Shown here: piece by piece, positions 9,485 to 21,121 of the stretch
Layout: each line of letters begins with the position of its first letter
How positions within the stretch are numbered: the stretch's first letter is position 1
NCBI GenBank assembly: GCA_008973525.1
Contig: WACJ01000515.1
Location: forward strand, 868,001-932,000
Reading direction: 5' to 3'
From: Stenopsyche tienmushanensis
Taxonomy: Eukaryota; Arthropoda; Insecta; Trichoptera; Stenopsychidae
DNA length: 64,000 nucleotides
Notes under the pieces: model-generated
What the model saw: only the letters and a program-made list of their open reading frames with translations
Databases searched by the model: none
What the model was told of the DNA's origin: nothing
Made by a program: the position numbers and the translations under genes

Positions 9485-11900
9485 AAATCGCATGTTAGTC
9501 CGATCACACATCATAGACATGCTATGCGAATGCGTCGCACCACATTTACTGTTTGTATGTATGTGTCTATGCGTAGCTTAAAATAACCACTAGACCAATA
9601 GCGCGTCTATTTTATTATATATTACACAAACATAGATTCCTATTTTAGCTAATCTTAGATTTTCACTTCTACTATTATTATTTTTGACAATCCAGTAACA
9701 TTTTCCTTGAAAGTTTTATAGATCCATTATTAGATTTATGATATTATTTAACAGCATATAATAACGAATAGGATTTTTCCTACACTGCATTCCTTGTACA
9801 AACGAAACTGTGGAAAGACGGTACGGTTATCAAAATACAACAGTAAAATTATGAGGCTAAAGATTTAAAGATCACCCTAATATATTAATAATTAGATCGC
9901 TGATCAAAATTTAGTATAAAAATAGATAGTTTGTCGAATTTTCTCATGTTTCTGAGTCTATCTGTATTTTTTTCCAATCAAGTCCTTTTCGCTGGATCTT
10001 CAGCAATAATATTTTTTCAATAAAAATAAGTACATGCAAAAAGTCGATATATTTAACAGATGTCATAAAAATGTGACCGCTGTTGTTCGATAATGCGAAT
10101 GAAATCAATTAACAGAGTACGATGACTTTTGTAAATTTTCTGCCTCGATCCTGTATTTTGACGGTGAAGTTCTTGTTTCGAAGGTCTACGAGAACCTCTT
10201 GCATTATTACCAATCTATAAAATATGACCTTTTTGTCATAATAATTTTGATGTTTAAGTGCTTAATTGCCTGAAATATACATATTTTCATATTAGTGTCG
10301 AAGAATTTATTTTTGGATGCAGCCAATATCTCTTTGTTTCGGAGAGAAGTAATCTCGTTAGGATAATTCAGCAGCGGTTGAAAGCGCTGTAAAATAAGAT
10401 GAGTTATGCAAGGATGCTCAACCTTTTTTTTACAGAATTGATTACGTTCTTGTTCAAGGCAAAGAGAAGCAACCAAATGACATCCTTTATTTAATTCGCT
10501 CTGTGTTGAATATTCAATTTTCAAGTATTCCCACAGAAATAGACACACTGTAATATGAATTATATAATATGGATCGAATAGATTTGTTTTATATCACAAT
10601 AGCTGATGATTATTATGCAGTAAAGAGGAAAATCAGCCATTCTAAGATAAATATTTTTCGACTAATTTCTTCCTATATTAATTTGGCAGGCTTTCAATGC
10701 TATATTACAAAAACAAAGCTCTGTATAATACTTTGAAGTGTCAAACGAAGACAACCTTGTCGCTTATACATTCCAAAATGATCTAAAAATGAGCACAGAA
10801 ATATACAATCTGTAACATACAAGCGGTAATCAATCGCTCGTTATAATGAAAACGTATACACGTATTGTAATGTGGTTTTATGTCGGAACAAGAAGGAGCT
10901 GTCGAGACACAAAAAATAACAATTTTGTCAAACAAGATGGAAAGCAGACACTTTAACGATCATGATTTATGTCCGGTGTAAAATTTGAATGTATTTTAAC
11001 AGTGGTGAAGCCAATTTACACCAGCGCTGTTAATGACGGTGCATTAAGGTTAACAAGGTATACGGAGAGAAATTCTTCGTCTCGACAGCGCCTTGCAACC
11101 ATTTGACTCCATGAAAGCTCGTAAATTGAAGCTTTAATTGTCCCATGCCTCCACAATACGAAAAAGTATGAAAATGAACACGTGACCTGCGTGGAATTCA
11201 TGGACGTATTAATAGCGATGACCGTTTCATTCAATCTGGTCGAATATGCTGGACCACCAGCATGTCCACGTGAACGCTAACAAACAAGGATGTAATCCAG
11301 GGTCTCCCACCGATTGACGTCACGGAGTCTTCAAAAATAATAAATAGACATAAAATTCGATCTGCACCATGGTTACGAGCTCCTCGCGAAGTAATACGAT
11401 AGCAGCCTTGCTCGACTTTGCGAAATATAGGTCATCTTATGAAACGAGTACTACCTTTGAATAAATGGGATCCTTTGGTTCTGGGAAAATGGGTCAGCTA
11501 TTACAATTCAATGATTTTTCCCTATTTATTATGCATTTATACGAGCGCTGGATGGATTTTGTAGGACGTACTTTTGAATTTTTTTTAATATTCATGAGGT
11601 TGAATTTTTGCATTCGACTTAAAGTAGGACATTTTTAGGTCCTAGATGATAATTTAATCAACCGGATGGCAGCTGATTTAAATTTTTAAAAGTCCAGACA
11701 TTTTTTTTATTGTGAATAATAAACTGAGTCATCCAAGGAAAATTGTGATATAATATCTAGGAAAGCATCAGGATGTTTATCTAGGACAAACCATACGGAA
11801 GGAAATGCGATTCCGTTTAAGATTGCTCAAGTTATTACAATAGACATAGATGACGCAATAGTGTGAGACCTAGTAAATTATCGTAAATATGTCCACCTGG
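9485..11900. other. Long AT-rich interval, no gene recognised
   Basis: I found no TIR pairs, domains or RNA genes. The ORFs at 10207-10548 (-) and 11016-11234 (-) are AT-rich and have no recognisable motif or good start context. Confidence 0.45.
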
Positions 11901-11905
11901 AATTA

Positions 11906-12547
11906 TTAGGGTGTCTCATAAGTTTCTTTCGTTTTCACATTAAGAAAAAAATAAACAATAATTTGTATTACATCAAAATTTATTGAATAATATATGATCT
12001 ATTCTGTTCTATTACCTTTCTCCATCTCTCCGGAAGCCTCATAATGCCTTCTTGCCAAAATTTCCCAGGTTTGTTTGTTGGAAACAATATTTTGTTGAAT
12101 TGATGATTTCACCTTGCTGAAGTAGCTCATAATAAACTACCCCCTTCCAGTCCCACAAATGCATAGCAAAATTGTTTTTGGATGTAGGACAAATTTAACT
12201 ACAGTTAAAGCTTCTGTACCCTTGGTCCAAGACCGTCATATTCTCATAGAGTATCCAACTTTCATCTCCAGTGACGAGTCTCTTCAAAAAAGCTTGGCTA
12301 TTATGTCGTTGGAGAAGAAGATCGCATGTTGAAATACGCTGAAGTTTATTTGAGTAAGTCAGTTCATGAGGAAGCCACACATCTGAACGATTGATGTAGC
12401 CAAATTTAATCAGATGATTATGGACGGATGTTCGTGGAATTTCTAACTTTTTAGCTATTTCGCGAACAGTATATCGCGGGTTTTCTTCAATCACGGCTAT
12501 AATTAGATCTGTGTTCATTTGCGAAAAAAACTTATGGGACAACCTAA
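11906..12547 (-). mobile_element. mariner element with both TIRs, internally deleted (copy 1)
   Basis: The ends are TTAGGGTGTCTCATAAGTTT and, inverted, TTAGGTTGTCCCATAAGTTT, with 3 mismatches over 26 bp. TA dinucleotides at 11904-11905 and 12548-12549 mark the target duplication. Full mariners are about 1.3 kb; this one is 642 bp. The transposase start has been deleted up to the TIR, and the middle has lost the second and third catalytic regions. It sits immediately beside hAT-B copy 2. Two further copies of the same lineage lie at 35814 and 59448. Confidence 0.9.
11985..12518 (-). pseudogene. mariner transposase remnant
   Basis: From ATG at 12518 the minus frame gives the second helix-turn-helix (ENPRYTVREIAKKLEIPRTS), then YINRSDVWLPHELT, the WVPHEL linker of mariners. 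Then comes LVTGDESWILYEN, where the Asp is the first of the DD34D catalytic triad. The frame ends at 12195. The C-terminal piece 'FWQEGIMRLPERW' is readable at about 12015-12065 in a separate frame. The block between them, holding catalytic Asp 2 and 3, is gone. The style resembles the irritans/mellifera lineages; I am not certain of the subfamily. Confidence 0.88.
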
Positions 12548-12557
12548 TATTCGGCTT

Positions 12558-12935
12558 AGATACGGATTAAAACTTACAAAATTTCCGATTTTCTGACCAA
12601 TTATTTATTTCCGTCGCTGCAGATGAATACTTATATACTATAATACTTTGATGTGATTTTTAATTATATTTCGAAGCAATAAAAAAATTCTAAACGCCGT
12701 ATCTATTATATTTCACATTGATATTCCCATTATTAGAGTCGAAGTGTAGTAAATACATCACCGGGAGGAAAGGTTAATATAACAATTTGAAAGACATATA
12801 TGTACTGTATAAATGTATACTTAGATTAGATAGTTACTGCCCATAGGTGTCACTTAAGCTCGCGAATTAGTATTTACGCCACTGTTTCCAAGCGTCCGGA
12901 TTTCGGTGGGAATGTCTCGATTTAGTAGCCTTAAA
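12558..12935 (-). mobile_element. hAT-B copy 2
   Basis: It contains the 'cggattaaaactt' end of the hAT-B middle, the conserved core at about 12715-12765 and the 'cactgtttccaagcgtccgg' block, ending at 'tttagtagcctt'. Both TIRs are missing. The mariner at 11906-12547 ends 10 bp before it, so that mariner may have landed in this copy. Confidence 0.8.
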
Positions 12936-14575
12936 AAATTTCTAGTCTCTGCTTCAAAAATAAATGCAAACCATCAGCGGTTACCATATCCAGAATCATG
13001 GCCTGGATAGATCATCACAGTTTTATGGCTACTCGCTGTTTATAAGTTATTTCCTAATTTTCTTTTCAAAATAAAGAAAATTGAATCTTCTAATGCGTAT
13101 GTATTCGAAGTATAATGTATTCGATTTTTCAGTTGAGTTTCAAAGAAAAAACTTTAATCGATCCTTCAGCTTTCCAACATTTTCTGAAAATGTTTCGAGT
13201 CACCATTATTGCGTTTCTTGACGTTGTCAATACTATTGAAATGATTAATAGTACGATAAAAAACAGTTGTTTGTGCTCATTAACAATAGCTAGTTGGTAT
13301 ACAATCAAATGTAAGGTAAGTACATTATTTTTATTTTAGAACAGTATTGTTTGCATGCAATGTAATATATGTACGTATGAGTGAGAATAAGTGTGTTGTT
13401 ATCGGTGGTTTGACAGCTTCAAGCATTTCACCTGTTTAACATTACACCTGTATGATATGATGAAAATGTTTTCTATTCCAAATCTATGGTTTAAAGATTT
13501 GACTATATATGATGGAGAATCATTTGAAAAATCGACAAACACATGCACAAACAATTTACATAAGGTCAATTTGCATTGCGAATAACAAACACCTGATGTG
13601 TGTTTATTTGTTATTTGTGATTCCATATAACTCTAACCACGATTGTCGATTGATTCAACGGTCGCAGATGGGGAAAAAAATGGAACGATCGAATTGCATT
13701 CGTTGTTTGTATGCGTTTTTGTGCAACGTTCCCCTTGAAGTATCCTTTGTTCGGCTTGCAACGAGGCCAATAGCCTACTTAAACAAAAATGATAACATGA
13801 AAAAATATGTGCCTCAATTGCAGTGTTGACACAGATAATTAAAAAACACACATAAAAACATAAATACCAATTCGCCAATCCTATCATAACATTTGTAAGA
13901 GATAAAAAAAGAGTTGCAAAAAACATGCATCATGGCTCGCTGTTGTATGTAAATGTATTTTGTTTGTCGCAACGCAAGTGCGAATAATGTCTCGTAATGT
14001 GCTATCGATTGTTCAACGCGTTCGGAAGCCATTCGTTGTTATTGGGTTAAAAAAAACAACAATGGATAACATGTCGTAATAGGGGATGAAATCAGTAACG
14101 GCGTTATCTAGTACTCAATTGCGAATTAATCGAATAAGCTGTCGATTGGCGAATAGCGTTTCTCTTGAATTGCATGAATCAAAGCTAATTTATATGTAAT
14201 TTTTTTTGCAATATTTTCAACATTTAAACATGTAAATCAACATGATACTCAATCGTTATCTATAAAGTCATTTAAGTACATATTAGCAAGGGGTTAATAG
14301 TATGCTTAGTCTATTTTAACAAGAAATTTTCCCGTAAGGCAATATTGTAAAAATAAATATAAAGTGATGATAATATGATATGCTTGTTAACACATTCTCG
14401 TCGGGTTACACATATGTGCGTCCTTGGTTATTGCTAAGAGAGACTTAGCTGTGCGTTTTTAGCCATGTTATTCATTAGATTTAACTACTTAAGCGCCAGC
14501 CATATAACTCAAAATGACTAGGATCTTTCATATTGTTTGTGATTTTATTTTTAAATAAATTTAACAGTCATATAA
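12936..14575. other. AT-rich interval, no gene recognised
   Basis: Overlapping frames on both strands at 13391-14032 (up to 106 codons) shadow each other and carry no domain. No TIR pair was recognised. Confidence 0.45.
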
Positions 14576-15199
14576 CAGCAGACCCACGGTAATCCGACTT
14601 CAGTCTAATCCGGCGCCCCCTGTAGTCCGACATCCCTATACAAGTATAGTACACATGTACGGTAAAGCTTTGTCAATGTCAAAAATTCAAAACGTGTGAT
14701 TCTAGACTGCCCAAATTGTAATGAATCTGTTTGTAAATTGGCAAGTGAATAGAAAAAAGACATTCAAATGTTTGTCTCCAACATTGATTGTGGGCCAGGT
14801 AAGAGGCAAATTTTCAAGAAAGCTAAACATCCAAAGGCGAAAGAAGCTTTGTAGATGTGGTTTCTTCAGGAAAGAAACAGGCACATATTGAAAGCAAAGT
14901 TGTTTTACTAAAAAAGAAGACTTTCGTCTTCTTTAGAGAAAAACTTTAGAGAAAAATCGTCATGGAATACGCTTGATGACGGTAACAGGTTTACTTCATA
15001 AACCATTGTGTTTATGAAGTTAATTCTATAATATGAAACCTTGTATATTTCATCATTTTTATATTTTTTCGGATTACAAGTATTCCTTTCCAAAAAGTTC
15101 CGGACAACAAGGTGTCGAGGATAATACTCTATAGTCCGACAAATTCGACAATCCGACACCGCCTTGCAAAAAGTTTGTCGGATTATAGCGAGTCTGCTC
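14576..15199 (+). mobile_element. Tig-C, longest copy (Tigger/pogo-like)
   Basis: The left end CAGCAGACCCACGGTAATCC is matched inverted at the right by GAGCAGACTCGCTATAATCC. Between them lies a CENP-B-type helix-turn-helix remnant at 14831-14890 (KAKEAL, stop, MWFLQERNRH), the 'valWFlqeR' block of Tigger/jerky proteins. A spaced subterminal 'tccgac' region at 15110-15150 recurs in other Tig-C copies. At about 620 bp it lacks the DDE region, so it is a deletion derivative. Confidence 0.75.
14831..14890 (+). pseudogene. CENP-B-like HTH fragment of a Tigger transposase
   Basis: The frame KAKEAL-stop-MWFLQERNRH has one in-frame TAG where a Tyr or similar residue is expected; the sister copy at 24758-24823 reads KALYMWFIQERNRHT. 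This is the second half of the Tigger DNA-binding domain. No catalytic domain is attached. Confidence 0.72.
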
Positions 15200-15274
15200 T
15201 ACTAGAGATTTTAATATTTTAATTGCCTTCATTTTCCGTCTTTTGAGACCCCGGGATCATCATCGAAGATTCTT

Positions 15275-15358
15275 GTGTGTGGTTTCCGCGGCCGAACAAC
15301 GTGACAGTCGGTGACTGTCACAGCGGCGAAGGCAACAAATAGCGGGTTGAGAAATCGG
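15275..15358 (+). repeat. GC-rich dispersed repeat F (copy 2)
   Basis: It aligns with the minus strand of 2278-2362 over about 85 bp. It includes a local inverted repeat 'gacagtcggtgactgtc'. Class unknown. Confidence 0.6.
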
Positions 15359-15528
15359 CTTGGATCCCCAAAACGATACAATGTCGTTGGTATTATGGTC
15401 GGACAATATTGAAGGAAATACTTATTTAATTTTCTAATGCTTATATCGCTGATCATCATTTAATTTATCGTCTCAAGCTAAGCTAAGTCTTTATTTAACA
15501 TTTCATTCGAAGATTTTTTCCAACCAAT

Positions 15529-15985
15529 CAGAGCCGTAACTGGGGTATGAAGCGCCCGTGGCAAGTATCTAACTTAACGCCCCCCTCCCCTCAACCCGGA
15601 AATCCAATTATTTTTTAAAGTTAACTAATATTATTATAAATACAATATATTAAATACTATTATAATTTATGATTTAAAATAATATACAAAGATAGTCCCA
15701 AAAATACCCGACCTAACGTATAAATAGCGGTTACTGTTGTAAAAAAATACTATGATAGAAAGTGTCTAGACGTTACGTTGATTCTATGATCGTACTGATC
15801 ATAGAAAATGCCGCAAAAGACCCTAAGAGAGAACGGAGTGTCCATAAGGCTTGTATGCTCAATCGGTCCGTTTTTCGGACCGCTGATATGACGAATGAGC
15901 AGCTCGCGATCGGATTACATATATGAACATAACGATAATGAAGAAAAGCGGGATTAGACAAGATAATATAATTTTCGGACAGAGT
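15529..15985 (-). mobile_element. MITE-A copy 1, one end only
   Basis: It starts CAGAGCCGTAAC, followed by 'tggggtatgaagcgcccgtggcaagtatctaac'. It continues through 'agtgtctagacg', 'gatcgtactgatcatagaaaatgccgcaaaa' and 'ccgtttttcggaccgctgatatgacgaatgagc'. It fades before the second TIR. Orientation is opposite to the complete copy at 43793-44391. Confidence 0.8.
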
Positions 15986-16046
15986 CAATCAATGTTGTGT
16001 TATATTTATGAAGAAGCGAAAATCATCTCCATTTTGTCTGTAGTTT

Positions 16047-16135
16047 TTTTTCCTTTTCAAAAAAGTTCCGAATTACAAGGGGTCGGGGACAGTACCCTAT
16101 AGTCCGACAATCTGACAATGTCTTGCAAAACGTTG
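16047..16135 (+). mobile_element. Tig-C fragment
   Basis: It shares 'ttccttttcaaaaaagttccg', 'tacaaggggtcggggacagta', 'tatagtccgacaatctgacaatg' with the right end of the Tig-C element at 14576-15199. Confidence 0.6.
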
Positions 16136-16139
16136 TGAT

Positions 16140-17430
16140 CAATAATTCATTATAATATGTAGCTTGAATTATTCATTATTAACGGCTTTAACACTAATCG
16201 TAAGAATCCCAATCAAAGAAGTTCATGCACATAAACATGTATGATTGATTTTTTCAGCTATATATACGGACGATTATCTGTAGCTATGTCCCTATGAACT
16301 TATTCCATTAACGGATTATCTAAATTGATATTCTATCTTGAATAAATCATCACCTTTTATAGTGTCCAAGAATTATAAATGCCGTAATATGTATATTTAA
16401 CCAGGTCAATCAGGTCGTCTTTTCGTAATGCTTCGTGATTTCCTTGATTTTTTTGATATATCGTGATAGTATGAAGCCCACGTGTTATGCTGTATAATTT
16501 ATAATATTTAATTCGTGACGTATACGGTAATCTTATAGTTATTTCTTCAACTCTGATTGAAATTGCAGCTTTAAAATGTATCTTATTCCTGTTGATTCCG
16601 ATGATCTCAAAGCTAAATTGAATTCAAATGTAAATACTCGATGAAGTTCTTCGGCTCCGGATTGACGTCGTCTTCCAATCTGCGATCACAAATGGACATG
16701 TCTATGAAAGATAAAGAAAAAATAAAATCGACGACAAATTGAAAAGAACGAAGTTTCACATTTCATCTGATTTATTGGACTGCAAAATGACAAATCATTC
16801 GACAGTGAATTCCAGTAAATCGCATTATCAATCTGATGGCTTTGTTAAAAGACAACTTTCGCAGGCGGCTTTTCTAAAAAAAGCTTTCAACATATGTCAA
16901 TTACGGAAAACTTTTTAAGAAGTTGTTGACATTGATAACCAAATCGACTTAGTGGATTGCTTCCTGGAATGCAGACGTTAAGGTTTTAATTCTGAGATGT
17001 GGTATTTGGAAAATTGTAAATATTATCAACGATCTTGAATTGGATGTAATCAAATTTCCTGGTGTTGAAATATTATAATAAATTCCGAATTTATTAATAA
17101 AATAGAACAGAGCCGCTGTTTTTACTATCTGTCGATCGGCCTTTTCTCGAATGGAATATTCAATGTCAAGTTCACGAGCGCTGCTAGCTTTATGATGCAA
17201 TCAAAATTTATAGGCGAAGTTGACAACATGTTGCGGGAAAAGGCGCACATTTGCATTATTATTATCTGATCGCATTTGTCGCTTGTATTGCTGTAGGAAC
17301 GATTGAAAAAATAAAAGTTGTTCTTGGATAAAATTTTATTAGGTTCACTCCCAATTTAAAAAAATGTTAATTTCACCGCTTGAAATGTCTCTGGGTCATT
17401 CCAGACCATTTGACCATGTTTTGTGAACAT
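16140..17430. other. AT-rich interval, no gene recognised
   Basis: Nothing is recognisable. The 83-codon frame at 16949-17200 (-) has no motif. Confidence 0.45.
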
Positions 17431-17434
17431 GTTC

Positions 17435-17545
17435 GAGCATGGCGTCCGATCGCGAGGCGCTCTTTCAATGTGTTAGCGGTCCGAAATTTGGACCGGTTGG
17501 ACACGGAAGCATTATGGCCACTCCCTCTAATTTTAGTGTCGGGGG
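17435..17545 (+). mobile_element. MITE-A internal fragment
   Basis: The block 'gcgtccgatcgcgaggcgctc', 'agcggtccgaaatttggaccg' and 'ttatggccactcc' matches the middle of MITE-A at 44010-44100. No ends are present. It is more diverged than the other copies. Confidence 0.55.
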
Positions 17546-17757
17546 TGTAGATCGTCCGGGGCCCAAAATAGTGGGAAACAATTAAAATATTGCATTCTCT
17601 AATAAGATAGTATATTTGCCCATTTAAATGGTACCAACGACGATCATGAAGCAGAATGCAATGGCGAGGTTCGAACCGCCATTGAAAAACACTCCTGATG
17701 AACTCAAGCATCAATAACATTTATAACGACCAGTTTTAGCGATTTGCGTGATTGATT

Positions 17758-17880
17758 TGAGCGCTTCGAATCGTTATTATTTTCATTTCGGTTTTCGTTC
17801 CGGTTCAGCTCCAAGCATTTATATCGGATTGGTTACGGGTTTTGCTCCGGGAATAATAACGATTTATATTTGTCTTCTTA
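17758..17880 (+). mobile_element. hAT-D left-end fragment
   Basis: It begins near 'gcgcttcgaatcg' and contains 'tttcatttcggttttcgttccggttcag', 'ccaagcatttatatcgg', 'ggttacgggttttgctccggg'. These correspond to the repeated 'cggtt' subterminal region of hAT-D copies at 41721 and 44402. Ends of the form CAGRGCTTCRAACCG are typical of hAT elements. Confidence 0.6.
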
Positions 17881-17904
17881 TATATCGAATCACATCGAAT
17901 AACG

Positions 17905-18030
17905 ACCATCTCGATAGAGAGTGTGGGGAATTTATAAAGATTGAACAATGAAAAACTATTCTAGGCGACCTTATTCATTTTACTGGAAAGGGCTTTCTGG
18001 AATACAAAAAGTCTCTCCCAGTTCGGCGAA
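17905..18030 (+). repeat. Dispersed repeat G (copy 1)
   Basis: The block 'ctcgatagagagtgtggggaa', then 'aaactattctaggcgacc' and 'ttactggaaagggctttctgga' aligns with the minus strand of 32600-32740. Both copies are compatible with a short reading frame ending RECGEF or KECGKF, suggesting the tail of a retrotransposon ORF, but the family is not identified. Confidence 0.5.
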
Positions 18031-18485
18031 TACAAAGCGATATAGAAGGCAACGGAAGATAATGTTATCGTTGCCAAGTGGAATTCTTCCTTTGTCGCTC
18101 TTCCGGGCCGTCTACTTGTTGTTCCTCTTAAGCTTGTTCTGTTCCTTTAATTTTCTAGCTGCTGAGCCAGTAATGTAGAATGAAAGGTGTCAGATAATGG
18201 TGGGAACCTTCAAAAACTAAGTAGTATTACGTGAATGGCTATGAATATTAAGTAGTGTTTCGCGGATATATTCTTTATAAACAGGTAGCTTTTTGTAGTT
18301 GCAATAGCCAGAAGCACCAGGTAGTATTTCGTAACTGTGGAAGCTACGAGTGGACATCATTTTATACATATATTTTAAAAATGGGGGCACACATATTTAT
18401 GCAACCTGTATGCACAAATATTTACACCCAGGTATATTTAACATTAAGTTAGGATAGTCCATGTAAAACCATCAAAATAAGCAGT

Positions 18486-19064
18486 ATGAAGAATTGGAGA
18501 ATTCTGTTCACTTTTGCTCATGTATACAAATACACTCTTATTTATCAGTTTCCACAAGAAAATAAATTAAAAAGATTGTTGCTAATCGTTGCAAATAGTT
18601 GGAGTTCATTAAAAGTGTCAACATTGAAAAAATTAAGGAACAAAATCTTGAAAAGACCATTAGTAAGTTCCAGAAAAATGGTAGAACCTAATATAAAAGA
18701 CACTGTGGAAGCAATAGTACAAATTTCCATAAGTGCTGAATGCGACGAAGAAGACGTAACTGACTGGTTAAATTGCGATCCAGACGATTCTGGATTTCAT
18801 ATTTTGAATGATGAAGAAATAATTGAAAAAATATCTGCCTCAAAAGAACAAGATCCAGAAGACGAAGAAAAGATTTGCGAAGGAGGAGATATTGGTCTTA
18901 CACATTCTGAAGCTTTTCAGTGTTTAGATGTCGCCATGAAATGACTTGAGAAGCAAGAAGAATGTAAATCAGAACAACTTATATATCTTAAGAGAATTCG
19001 CGATTTGGCAGCTTCTAAAATAAGAGCAAATTTTAAGCAAAAATCGATCATTGATTATTTTTAA
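18486..19064 (+). pseudogene. Tigger/jerky-like transposase C-terminus
   Basis: This is the C-terminal part of a pogo-superfamily transposase (DNA cut-and-paste, nuclear). The frame reads IVANSWSSLKVSTLKKLRNK, the post-DDE helix. An acidic block with DEEDVTDWLNCDPDDSGF and ILNDEEII follows, then EAFQCLDVAMK. An in-frame TGA at 18942, where W is expected, precedes LEKQEECKSEQLIYLKRIRD and the closing KQKSIIDYF-stop typical of Tigger proteins. About 190 codons remain of roughly 500-600. The upstream DNA-binding and DDE domains are absent. The first ~20 codons (18486-18545) look unrelated and precede the true homology. The matching right TIR lies at 19190-19212. Confidence 0.87.
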
Positions 19065-19185
19065 TATACATATATATAATAGTATGTAAATCTAAATAAG
19101 TAAAACATATTCATACTTTCCCTGTCAATTATAATTTTTTTCGATCATCCGGATTTTTCGTTATCCGAACTATTTTCATACTCAA

Positions 19186-19212
19186 TTAGTTCGGATAATC
19201 GAGGTTCTACTG
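19186..19212 (-). repeat. Right TIR of the Tigger element
   Basis: Read inverted it is CAGTAGAACCTCGATTATCC followed by GAACT, the classic Tigger-type terminus. A TA follows at 19213-19214, as expected for target duplication. It lies 120 bp beyond the transposase stop. No matching left TIR was found. Confidence 0.8.
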
Positions 19213-19224
19213 TAATTATGAATA

Positions 19225-19405
19225 CAGTTAACCCTCCAGTAGTGTCTAGTTCATTTGCGGCGTCTTTTATATAAGCAACGGATTGTGCGTGTTAGCTTTT
19301 GCTAACAAACCAAACACGCAGAAATTTTGTATTTGTGCCTAACTTTCTATAGCGTTTTGTGTTTATAGCATGGTCCCTATCTCGACGCTATAGAAGGATT
19401 GACTG
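19225..19405 (+). mobile_element. MITE-H, complete copy
   Basis: The left end CAGTTAACCCTCCAGTAGTG and the inverted right end CAGTCAATCCTTCTATAGCG form imperfect terminal repeats around 181 bp. There is no coding capacity and no obvious target duplication. A truncated copy lies at 6571-6662, and 'ctgtaaacccttttatagtgtcc' at 56475 may be a third end. Confidence 0.6.
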
Positions 19406-19409
19406 CATT

Positions 19410-21115
19410 TAATTGATTTGATTACAAGATAAATTTTTGCAGGACTAAAAGCAGAAAGTGGAAGTAAAGCAACAACTTGAAGCATTTAATTTGGTTTAAA
19501 ATTTAAATCTAGTGATTTGCTTACAATTGGCATGTGGATAGCTTTGGATATGAATGGAAGGGCGTTTAGATGAAAATATTCCTAGACCTAGCTTGTAATT
19601 TTGGAAATTGTCGACACTTATTCTATTTGTATACCCGGTGTATAATTTAAATTCGGATCGTTCGACAAGAAAATCTTGCATTGCCGTTTTTGTACTGGAA
19701 AATTATACACATTTGACATATCTGACTGCGGCAATGAAATGAGATTTGTTATGCTTTATTTGTTGCCGAAAACGACTTGCGCATTTTGAAGCATGATGCA
19801 CATCTGTTGCTATGATCGTACAAATATAAAAATGATGTAACCAAGAACGAGATGAACGTTTGTTTATCGAAGAAGCGTTGGAAGCAGCCCTGGCAGCTGG
19901 ACGGTGCTGCTAGATGACGCTGTCGTAGTTGCTGTAGGTCATTTTTATTTGGTCTATGATGAAGTTGACGACCTCGCCCAACAAACATAACGATGCGCAG
20001 TCGGCGACGTAAACAAGGAAACCGGCTTCGTTTTCCGGTGCGCCTGGACAAAGAGTCTTCTTCTAGCAGCAGCTTTACCGTAAACGCGTCTATTCTGGCC
20101 GGGAACGCTGCACCGGATGCTTGGCCAAAAATTTCCATTCTTCCTTTTTTACGCGGTCGGTCTGGCACCAGGTCCGGTGGCGTTGAGCAAGCAGACGAGC
20201 GCACTTGCGCACACTCCCAACAACTGCCCAATCTAACCAACACCAACAGCCGCCTTCACCTTGACGTGGCGTCTCTTTGTGCAATAGGTTATTCGGTTAA
20301 TGGCACCGTCTTTATGTACACTCATTATGCTTCGCAATGCACATGCATACGTGTCCGCACGTACGCGCCGGATGCTCTATCCGATCCCCGGTAAATTTAG
20401 TATCGCCCGCCGAAGATGCGAGGCGTCCGTATCCGTATCTCTAAATATCTTCGACAGGACGATTCGGCGACGGATTACGCAAGGATGTGCGCAGTCTGCT
20501 AGAGATTTGCTGCGCAGACGCTATCTGATGCTTGCGACATCCGATGCATGTGATTCATTCCAATCAAATCGTTTTATTCCCACGATGCATAATATCTCAT
20601 TGGCTCACTGCAGACAATCATTCTGCTCACGAAAGATAATCCGAGATACAAGAGATGGGGCACATTAGAACCTCCATGTCATCATTACCTGTCAAATTTA
20701 TATAAATATGTGACATGTCGCCTTAAAAGCAATTTGGCATTAACAAAAATATTTATTGACACTTCATACTGACGAGCGGAAAACCAATTTTTATAAATAT
20801 TTACAATATTTAATTTTATATTTTTATGACACATTTGTTTCTGGATATGATTTGAATGTTGACACAATTTAACCCTTCTGTCCATGAACGGCTTAATTTA
20901 TTCCCGTCAATGAAATAGGGAAACAAACTATCGTATCAAATATATTTATCTGGTTTTTACAGATATATGCTTCGAAAACATTTTCTCCAATACAGGTAAG
21001 AGAGAAATATAGATTTCTTAAAACAGAGTTGTCAAACTAGCGATCTACAACGAATATTTTTGTCCAACAAAACGAACACAATTCTAAAAAAAATGTGGAA
21101 TTGCTCGGATAATGG
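19410..21115. other. Interval with large GC-rich unique patch 19850-20680
   Basis: The patch has a strongly different base composition and long frames on both strands. Examples are 133 codons at 19993-20394 (+), 122 at 20300-20668 (+) and 165 at 19749-20246 (-). The strands contradict each other and I recognise no domain. Candidates are a GC-rich 5' UTR or exon of a host gene, a promoter region, or an old insertion. Confidence 0.35.
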
Positions 21116-21121
21116 CTCCAA

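Noticed and set aside
12518..12542. Start of the mariner frame at 12542
   Set aside because: The first codons (from TTG) are the TIR itself read through. The first real ATG is at 12518, after the deletion that removed the true N-terminus.
17664..17690. Hairpin 'caatggcgaggttcgaaccgccattg' as a tRNA T arm
   Set aside because: It is a self-complementary 8-bp stem around ggttcgaacc with no cloverleaf around it.
17373..17720. 115-codon minus-strand ORF
   Set aside because: It runs across a MITE-A fragment and adjacent unique DNA, with no domain.
19749..20246. 165-codon minus-strand ORF in the GC-rich island
   Set aside because: It overlaps a 133-codon plus-strand frame, starts in poor context and has no domain. 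GC-rich DNA gives long frames on both strands.
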